From NCBI GenBank assembly GCA_009746045.1, contig RPFO01000406.1, forward strand, positions 1,268,030 through 1,332,029: 64,000 nt of DNA, read 5' to 3'. The stretch comes from Mesostigma viride. Lineage: Eukaryota; Streptophyta; Mesostigmatophyceae; Mesostigmatales; Mesostigmataceae. Position 1 is the stretch's first letter, and every line of letters starts with the position of its first letter. Positions 56,767 through 64,000 of the stretch are shown in pieces. The notes beneath the pieces are model-generated. The model did not search any database. It worked only from the letters and a program-made list of their open reading frames with translations, and had not been told where the DNA came from. Position numbers and translations under genes: made by a program.

Positions 56767-56926
56767 AGGACGGACGGACGGACGGACGGACGGGCGGACG
56801 GGCGGACGGACGGACGGACGGACGGACGGACGGATGGATGGATGGATGGATGGATGGATGGATGGATGGATGGATGGATGGATGGATGGATGGATGGATG
56901 GATGGATGGATGGATGGATGGATGGG
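56767..56926. repeat. (GACG)n to (GATG)n tetranucleotide array
   Basis: About 16 GGAC-type repeats (two GGGC variants), then about 24 GGAT repeats: the two tetramers in the reverse order of the array at 55,229. Confidence 0.96.
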
Positions 56927-58255
56927 GACACACAATCCTACCGGTGCTGTGTGTAGGTCATGGCATGTTTACTCATCTTTCTAGGAATGTCCTTGGGGCC
57001 AGGCCACTGAGGTCAGGATATGCCGCCCTGCCCCGCTGGGGGCCGGCCAGACTGAGGTCGGTGTCTACCTGACTAGTGAGAGCAAGATGTCCTATGAATG
57101 CTATCCTACGCTGCCTAATAATCCCGTCCGAAATGCGAGGCACTACCCTGGTGCAACTGAGACTCTAAAGACGGCTATGTGTGGAAAACCCTGCGTTCAG
57201 GGCATGTCGCAGCATCCTGGTATATACTCACTAGAGGGGGATATCAAGCTCATCTGAGCTGTCCTCTACGGCTGCTGCCGGCCATGTAATGGCAGACGAG
57301 GTGGAGGTAGTGTAGCGGCTATCCTCAGGGGCAATAACCTCCACCTGAGACTTCTACCCTGGCACCAAGCTCGCCCAACCTGGGCGTTTTGTTCTCACAT
57401 GGCATGCATGCCCCAGGCCGCGCGCGGCCGGGGCGCCACCCATGGACTTTCCGGGATTAATTAATTAAATAATTAAAATCATAGCTCCGGGGGGAGCATA
57501 TGTAACACACAGCCCTGAGAAAGGGGCATCTATGGGTTTGTAATACAATCAGGGCGACAACCTGCAGGTGTAGGATGTACGACTATCACCTGCTCTGGGT
57601 GCACTAGGTGCACCTGCACCGCCATGATGGTTCATGCCTCCTAAACAAGCACAGGCACCCAGGGGGGGCTTGAGGAGAGGGCCTAGGAAGGCCTGCATGA
57701 CATATGGGGTGGAAGGTATTTCCGGGATAGACTAGGCATGCATGGATATGTGTTAATTACCCACGTCGCAACATGGGCTCACACCAGGGCTGAGCCCTCT
57801 GCATGGCATTCATTCATTAATTAATTAATTAGGAACACAACTCCGTTGGGAGTATATGTAGCACACATACCATTGAGAACGGGGGCATATGGCTTTTAAT
57901 ACATTCTAAGCTACTTCCTGCAAGGGTGCGGAATGTAAACGACACTGACTTGCTTTATAGGTGCACCAAGGGCACCTGCACCCCCAGAGTCTCAGAGCTC
58001 AACCCAACTAGGGCCGGGGGGCTGTCATGGGGGGGGAAGATCAGCATGGCTATACAAAAGCTAGGGCATGGCTTCTCAGCAGAGAGTAGCTCTCTGCGTA
58101 GTCACAGCATAACTAAATAATAAAGCTACTAAGGCATCATCTGGTGTGTGGCGCGTCATGGGCACACATGTACATGACTAGTTAATGTTCATGAGTCAGC
58201 TGGTATAGTGCCTGTAGTATAGGCGTGTATGTACAAGGCCACTGTCTAACTATTC
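56927..58255 (+). other. LINE 3'-tail remnants in otherwise unannotated sequence
   Basis: Degenerate pieces of the family A LINE 3' end: GGCACCAAGCTCGCCCAACC and GGCGCCACCCATGGACTTTC before (TTAA)n at 57,460, and GGGATAGACTAGGCATGCAT with GGCTCACACCAGGGCTGAGC before (TTAA)n at 57,815. Each is followed by a related tail (CTCCGGGGGGAGCATATGTA; CTCCGTTGGGAGTATATGTA). No intact frame. Confidence 0.6.
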
Positions 58256-58259
58256 TACA

Positions 58260-59735
58260 CTACTACTGTTGTATTCCCCTAAGCTGGGGCGTCTGGAGTC
58301 GCTGCATGGGGCCGCGGGGGTCGCGGGGGTCGCGTGCCAGGGCTTGTGGCCGACGTAGATGGCCGCCCCCTTCCAGTACACCGGCAGTGTCCCGCCTTGG
58401 TCTGCCGGAGCTGGAGGTAGGTCGGCCATATAGCTCCCGTCGCCGTTGTTGCTGCGCCAGGGTCAATTAAGTCGTCGTCCACGGTGAAGGGAGTGTTCTC
58501 GAGCCCCTAACTAAGTTGCGGCGTCGGAGAAACGAAATCTTGTCCGCCGGGTTCTTAAAGGTGAGAAGGAGCGGGGGCGCCCCTGCCTAACCCCGCGCGT
58601 GGGGAAGGCGATGGGCGACCAGCTTAATCTCACCAAGAAGGCCCATGCGATCAAGGATTTTGCCTCTCAAACGCACATGCAAGCTTCTCAGAATTCTCAC
58701 CTTCCTCCATGTCGAAGTTCTTGAGGATGGCGTGAAGGCTGCGCTTGGCGAGCTCAGCCTCCTCGCGGAGGTCGAGCTTCTGCTGCTCAGAGCTGTGCTG
58801 CAACGGCGGAGGTGGTGGAGGTGGTGTGTTGCTTAAGCATATCCGCCCAGGTCTGGGTGAGCATCGCCAGCCGGGCCAGCGATCGAGGGCTGGCTTGGCG
58901 GCAAATTATGTCCTTCACCGCCTGGGCGGTGAGGCCTGCGGTGTTTTGCAGGCCCTCGATGGCGATGGCATTGTCCTTGAGGCGCTGGTCGATGTCGCGG
59001 AGCTGGACGTCGGTGATGGCGGCGGAGGAGGGGGGGGTGGCGGTGGAGGAGGCGAGGATCGGGTGGAGGTGGCGGTGGAGATGGTGGAGAGGAGGGGGAG
59101 CTCAGCTGAGTAACAGTGCCGCCGGCATGGCCGCCACATCGGCAGCGATGGGGGCCACGTGGCCTGCTCGAGGGCCTCCTCAAGGAGTGAACGGATGGAG
59201 GATTCGGTTAAGGTGGTCACTGGTGAGGGGCTGGGGGGGCCAAAGCTCCTCGATAAAGCGTTCAAGGAGCTAGGGAGAAAAGGGCGCGTTGCTGAAAGTG
59301 GGGGCGGCGGAGGGTGAGGATGGGGTCGAAGTTGGAGGTGCGCCTAGCTCTGGAAAGCATCGATGAGGCGGTCCTGATGGAAGAGTTGCTTGCACATTTC
59401 AAGAAGCGAGGCGTGCGATCCCCAGAACACGTAGATCAGGATCTTGTCGTGGTTGAGCTTGTCAAAAAAGCTGCCCAGGCTGGCTGGCGTCAAAGTTGAA
59501 CGCTTCCCAGCTCGGCTCGGCAGGGCAACTGCGCTTGGGTTCAGGCGACGCTGCGGGCGAGGTGAGCCCTGCATGGGGGGCTGGGAGACCACTAGAGCTT
59601 GGCTAGCTAGTGGCGCCGCTGCCTTCTGGGCCGGTGGGCGAAGCTGCAGCCGGCGGAGCTGCAGACGTATTTTCAGGGCCGAGCGCAGCCGCCAGGCTGC
59701 GTTGCGCGGAGGAGCGTTTGCTCGCCATGTATTGC
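58260..59735 (-). pseudogene. LINE family A ORF1 copy, diverged
   Basis: The minus-strand start at about 59,731 is MASKRSSAQRSLAAALGP. Then comes a Pro/Ser-rich segment and FDKLNHDKILIYVFWGSHAS (about 59,450). A possible coiled-coil section follows in which CAG/CCG microsatellite growth (Pro runs, 59,020-59,060) disturbed the frame. The C-terminal LDDDLTPAQQ-like sequence stands at about 58,470-58,440 in two frames. The order equals that of the copies at 62.3 and 63.0-63.6 kb: N-terminal tail, coiled coil, RRM-like domain, C-terminal domain. Several frame changes mark it as dead. Confidence 0.65.
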
Positions 59736-60170
59736 GTAATAGCTTCGGAAAATTATATCAGCGTGTGCGTCTTAGAAAGACGAAGCGATTGTGATATTCA
59801 CGGCCGAATTAGGTGCCCAAACGTGAAACTTATGAGCTCCGCCGTCAGCCATGGCTACATACCTCGTGGCTCGTGTAGCCTATCGTGTGGGATATGTGTG
59901 TACCCCCTGGCATATGGACGCTGTAATCTCGAGGCAGATGGCTCATGCACAAGGATCATAGGTGGCAGGCAGTAATGAAGGAGACCACCCCCAAGCCAGT
60001 CGGGGGGCTCCGCCTGTGACCGAGTATGGCATTCACAGTGATTCGGGCCGTGGTGCCTTCAAGTCCCTGTAAATAGGTCTTAGATTAATTAATTAAATAA
60101 TAGACAAGTCACTGAGTGCGTCGATCACGTGAGCATACAGTAAGTCCTCAGTGGGAGGGGAACATGGAAT
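59735..60170. repeat. LINE family A end sequences: ORF1 leader and 3' end with TTAA tail
   Basis: 59,735-59,880 is the reverse complement of the ORF1 leader at 62,220-62,350. 59,930-60,085 is the plus-sense 3' end (GAAGGAGACCACCCCCAAGC, GGCATTCACAGTGATTCGGG), closing in (TTAA)n. It is followed by a decayed CACGTGA unit at 60,107-60,180. Confidence 0.7.
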
Positions 60171-60980
60171 GGAATTATGGATGATGTGTTACGTCACGTA
60201 ACTTTTGTTGTTGTTACGGACGTAATTGGGTCCTCGGTTGCCGGCCTCAGCCATTCCAAAACAGTCCGTTGACTTTCCTATTAATTATGCTTACGTGTAG
60301 TTAGGGCCTTTTGACCGGTGGTCGCACGGTCCTGTGACGTGGCAATGTACATATACACCCCCCACACACGTTTATGATTCTCAGGTTTAAGATCATGAGA
60401 CTCTGGATTTGACCTCTACTAGTAGTATAATTGTAGTAGAATGAAGTAGAACTTAGTAGAATCGAATCACAGTAGTAAGATTCTTATAGACCGTGAGCCC
60501 TGGATTGGTCGGACCCCAATCTGAAACGTGTAGTGTGGGGGGGGTAGTACTCTAGCTGGGCCGGCCACTGGTGCAGTCGCGCCGCGCTGCGTACTTTAAT
60601 AGTAGCGGTACTTATAGATTTGGACATGCGTTGGTCCTGTAGGCGAGAGTCGATGTCGGCCCGAGCATACATGCATGTCGGCGGTCATTTATGCAGCTGT
60701 TGTCCTTCGTGAATTGCACTTGGCGTGTGTTATTATGGATTCTTAACACATATTAGCTTGGATGATGGCGTATTAGTTTTTCCTTCCGTCGTAATACCCT
60801 GAATTGAATTGGTGTATGGCATATATTGTAATCGGATGTACAAGAAGGCACTGAGAACTGAATCGTCGCGTCCCAGGTCTTATCCTCAATATAGCTCCTC
60901 ATCACTAGGTACCCTCACTACTTTCAGTAATGTCAGGCGAGGCTCTTGGGCAGGTCGTGAGAGAGAAAGTCAGAGGCGTA
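60171..60980. other. Intergenic, no gene seen
   Basis: Unique sequence with a CTACTAGTAG/TAGTAGAAT-rich patch (60,415-60,480) like that at 6,180. No supported feature. Confidence 0.5.
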
Positions 60981-60984
60981 ACAT

Positions 60985-61740
60985 GATGTAAGCTATCTAG
61001 GTCCTAGTTACAGGGTTGTGGGCACCACGGCCCGAATCGCTATGAATGCCATACGCGGTCACACGCGGAGCCCCCACAGACTTGGGGGTGGTCTCCTTCA
61101 TCACTACTTGCCATCTATCCTTGCGTACCATCTGCCTCCATATTACAGACAAACCAGGAGGCTGCCCGGGTGTGAGCCCGTCACGTCTAGGGTAGCACAT
61201 CAGTGTCCATGCCGAGTCTATCACGAAAAGTCCACGGGTGGCGGCCCTGCCGCGCGCGCCGGCCTGGGGCACGCCAGGTGAGCTAGGAGATAACGCCCAG
61301 GGTGGGCGGGCTTGGTGCCACTATCCGATGTGTCGACCTGATCTGTGCGGGCCAGGTGCCGGGCTACTAAGGCCCGGGCGCCTGTGCCTAACAATGTGGG
61401 AAACATAGGGCAAATCAGCGACAAATCCTCTTTATAAGTAATGTGCAAACCAAAGGGGATGTTAAGGGCCTTGCGCAGCATCTTGGTGACGTTGCCGTCG
61501 AGTAGTTGCTCCAGCTCCTGCGTCAGTGTCCAGGTCTCGGCGCCGTAGGTCAGGATCGTCAGCCGGAATGATGACCTTGAAGAGGTCACGTTTGACGATC
61601 TGGGGTAGGGCCAGGTTCAATGCTCCACCAGCGGCGGTGGTCATGGAGGTGCGCCCACGCCATGCCGATCCGCGTGTCGTCAGGCCTCGTCCTTGCAGTC
61701 GGGAAGCCAACTGCCGAGCAGCTTGAAGCGGCCTGAAGTA
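60985..61740 (-). pseudogene. LINE family A ORF2 C-terminal remnant
   Basis: Minus strand: TILTYGAETWTLTQELEQLL (about 61,560), MLRKALNIPFGLHI (61,480), RHLARTDQVDTSDSGTKP (61,350) and the 3' end SVIWRQMVRKDRWQVVMKET (61,110). It contains frame changes. It lacks RT and is 5'-truncated near 61,740. Confidence 0.85.
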
Positions 61741-61744
61741 GGTA

Positions 61745-61960
61745 TGGAATGGACGATGTAAGCTATCTATGTACTAGTTACAGGGTTGTGGGCACGTACC
61801 ACGGCCCGAATCGCTCAGCTATGAATGCCATACGTGGTCACACGCGGAGCCCCCACAGACTTGGGGGTGGTCTCCTTGCGTACCATATTACAGACAAACG
61901 AGGAGGCTGCCCGGGTGTGAGCCCGTCACGTCCAGGGTAGCGCACATAAGGTCTTAGATA
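61745..61960 (-). pseudogene. Second LINE family A 3'-end fragment
   Basis: Another copy of the terminal segment (GTTACAGGGTTGTGGGCACG, ACACGCGGAGCCCCCACAGA, then a deletion relative to its neighbour). It lies directly behind the previous fragment in the same orientation, so at least two insertions stacked here. Confidence 0.8.
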
Positions 61961-62056
61961 GTTAGCTCCAATGCTCCATCCAGTCCCTCCCACTCGACTG
62001 TACTGAGGACTTCTGCTCACGTATCGCTGTTACGTGTTAATTTAATTAATATTACA

Positions 62057-62176
62057 AAGTAAGTAGTTGCGTGTCATGCGCATTGATGGGCATGCCACGG
62101 AGTATACTATGCTAATCTCATTAGAAAAATAATTACACGAAAGTTACAACAAAGATTGTCTGCATCATGCCCAACT
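62057..62176. mobile_element. SINE-like copy
   Basis: AAGTAAGTAG...TTAGAAAAATAATTACACGA, the third member of the family seen at 53,635 and 54,687. Confidence 0.75.
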
Positions 62177-62224
62177 TGTTGTTGTTGTTGTTCGACTCAT
62201 TGTCAGCCACGAGCCACGAGGTAG

Positions 62225-62597
62225 CCATGGCTGATGGCAGAGCTCATAACTTTCACGTTTGGGCACCAAATTCGGCTGTGACTATCACCATCGCTTTGTC
62301 TTTCTAAGACCCACACGCTGATATACTTTTCCGAAGCTATCTACGCAATATATGATGAGCAAATGCTCCTCGACGCAACGCAGCCTGGCGGCTGCGCTCG
62401 GCCATGAAAATACGTCTGCAGCTCCGGCTGCAGCTGATTCGCCCTCAAGTCCGGCAGGCAGCGGTGACACTAGTCGCGCACTGGTGGTCGCCCCGCACCC
62501 TCCCAGGCTTCATGCCTCGCCTTCAGCCTCGCCTGAGCCCAAACGCAGCCGCCCAACCGAACTTAGCTGGTCTGAGCACGACTTTGATGTTAATTAA
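62225..62597 (+). pseudogene. LINE family A ORF1 N-terminus with leader
   Basis: Leader 62,225-62,351, then MMSKCSSTQRSLAAALGHEN and a Pro/Ser-rich stretch ending PEPKRSRPTELSWSEHDFDV. It breaks off at (TTAA)n, 62,590-62,604. It agrees with the N-terminus at 59,731 on the other strand. Confidence 0.75.
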
Positions 62598-62604
62598 TTA
62601 ATAA

Positions 62605-63000
62605 GCACGTGACTGCGTCACGTGGGTGCCAATACAGAGTAAAGGAACCTTCAACCCTATATACACAGCGAGAAGGAGGGAGGGCGCCCTAGCTTCTCTC
62701 ACTGCCGCAGGTGGGCAGGCCACAGAGCGCTCTCTCCACGGCATGGTGCCGGGGCGCAACACTGTGGGTGCAATACAACCAGTGCAATACCATAGGTAGG
62801 CTGACGCATAGCTTATGCTACAAATGTGAGGTGGGCTCAAGACGTCGGCTAATTAAGGCGCAAGCTGATGGCCACAAGGTGCCAGAGCTAATTGAAGGTA
62901 CTATAACGCTGTGCGCTAATATCGTTTCAAGTGCTGTAATGCCTAAGCTATCCCATAATCGATTGCCCCCATCTAGACAACTAGCTGGAGTGCTCTATCC
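62605..63000. repeat. 415-bp LINE-associated unit, reverse copy
   Basis: Reverse complement of 15,976-16,390, starting with the palindrome CACGTGACTGCGTCACGTG (62,606-62,624). It directly abuts the ORF1 C-terminus at 63,000 as its partner does at 15,975. Confidence 0.85.
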
Positions 63001-63600
63001 CGGGGAAGCCCGGGGGGGCTTCCACAGTTTCTTGTTGACATAGAGGTCCCCGCCCCGCCAGTACACTTGGGGCTTCTCGGGGTTGGTCTTGTGGCGGATG
63101 TAGTCGGGCCACTGATCGCGGCGTTGCTGCTGCTGGGCTGGCGTCAGGTCGTCGTCAAGCGACCAGGAGGTGTTCACCAGCTTGATCTTGCGGCGAGAGA
63201 GGAACCGAACTCGGGCTGTGATGTCGCTGAAGGTGAGGACCACTGGAGGGGGCCCAGCCTTGGCCCGTGGATGGCCGGGCAGGCGGTAGGCGCCCTGCAG
63301 TATCGCACCTGGCAGCTGCATGCACGCCATGCAAGAGCTGTTTCTTCAGCTCGTCGAGAAGAGAGTCTGGGGTCTCCTCCGGCGGCATGTCGAAGCGCCT
63401 GAGGATGACCCGGCAGCGGCGACGGTCGCGGTCAGCGGCCTCGCGGCGCGTGTCTTCCAGCTCCTGGAGCTTGGTGGTGATGGCGGTCGTGGTAGAGGAT
63501 GCCTGGCTCTTGAGCAGGTCCGCCCAGGAGGCGCGAGTCGAGGGGTCATCGCTAGCCCTACCAGCAGGTTGGGCGGCGATGGTGGCCGTTCGCTCGGCGA
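62995..63600 (-). pseudogene. LINE family A ORF1, coiled coil, RRM-like and C-terminal domain
   Basis: Minus strand. ASWADLLKSQASSTTTAITT (about 63,530) begins a helical region ending LQELEDTRREAADRDRRR. Then comes the RRM-like strand RCRVILRRFDMPPEETPDSL (63,400). After a frame change at about 63,300 it reads AYRLPGHPRAKAGPPPVVLT, ITARVRFLSRR, LDDDLTPAQQQQRRDQWPDY and YWRGGDLYVNKKLW. This is the L1-type ORF1 arrangement (trimeric coiled coil, RRM, CTD), an RNA chaperone for the element. The 5' end is lost at the palindromic repeat near 63,615. Confidence 0.75.
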
Positions 63601-63616
63601 CTTTGATCAGTGAACA

Positions 63617-63735
63617 GCCATACGGCGTATAATACGCCGTATGGCGCGTATTATACGCCATACGCAAGATTTCCGTATGAAAATGGGAAAAAAAATACGC
63701 ACTGCGTATTTTTTGCGTATTTTTTGCGTATGAAC
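63617..63735. repeat. CGTAT-rich palindromic segment
   Basis: Contains the perfect palindrome CATACGGCGTATAATACGCC(GTATG), then GGCGTATAATACGCGCC-like arms, followed by repeats of TTTTTTGCGTATT. It replaces the expected 5' continuation of LINE ORF1. It could be a small MITE-type insertion or a hairpin-prone repeat. Confidence 0.7.
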
Positions 63736-64000
63736 CGCGTTCGAAGTAGCTTCTGGCATCATTTTGGACGGCACGTGGAGCCGGAACTAGACTGTATCTA
63801 GGCGACCTGGAACTCCGCGACAAATAAACGACATGCAGGTGCCAAGCTGGCCGTGCATGTACGACTGTACGTGCATTGCTGCAGATCAGCTGCGTGTCGG
63901 ACTAGGGTCTAGGAGACGAAGGACGAGGAAATTAGGTGACGAAGTTATGTTGTCTGCCAACAAGGGCGCGCATCTGGCACCTAACATTTAATCGTAGCAC
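63736..64000. other. Window edge, no feature seen
   Basis: Unique sequence with no recognisable gene or repeat. Confidence 0.5.

Overview
The window is nuclear DNA from a eukaryote, most likely a green alga or a relative. The evidence is plant-type CCCTAAA/TTTAGGG repeats, spliceosomal exons, several families of non-LTR retrotransposons (LINEs), a copia-like LTR element and heavy satellite and microsatellite content. No prokaryotic operon, rRNA or complete tRNA gene was seen. The species cannot be read from the sequence.

Layout. 1-4,300: two minisatellites (44 bp and 39-40 bp units), then the last exons of a host WD40-like gene. 4,400-16,480: decayed LINE copies, long (CCCACG)n and (CCCCTG)n arrays, a 297-bp-arm inverted repeat, two or three unrecognised protein-coding frames and a 172-bp satellite. 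16,484-43,940: one integrated Polinton-like virus (PLV) bounded by about 1.26-kb terminal inverted repeats (TIRs). 44,000-64,000: more LINE material. This includes a nearly complete LINE carrying PHD and RING-H2 fingers and a restriction-like endonuclease, preceded by a 170-bp tandem array, followed by remnants of a second LINE family, GATG/GACG arrays and a small SINE-like repeat.

The PLV is the main feature. Leftward genes encode a primase-superfamily 3 helicase, a tyrosine recombinase, an AT-hook protein, a packaging ATPase and a coiled-coil protein. Rightward genes encode a 1,051-residue probable virion protein, a basic protein, a zinc-finger protein, a minor capsid (penton) protein, a small amphipathic capsid-core-like protein, a double-jelly-roll major capsid protein, an Ig/LamG-like fibre candidate and several unknowns. 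Replication and integration genes point one way and virion genes the other, with a 24-bp divergent promoter region between them. The TIRs are nearly identical and most frames are open, so the copy looks young. It carries two later insertions: an 8.2-kb copia-like element with nearly identical LTRs and a 5-bp target duplication, and an 881-bp palindromic composite with a 5-bp target duplication.

The most striking signal is that each TIR holds a 62-bp telomere-type array. The CCCTAAA strand is at the left end and TTTAGGG at the right, exactly as on a linear chromosome. With the TTAA-rich direct repeats that flank the element, this suggests a virus-like element that uses, or targets, host telomere biology.
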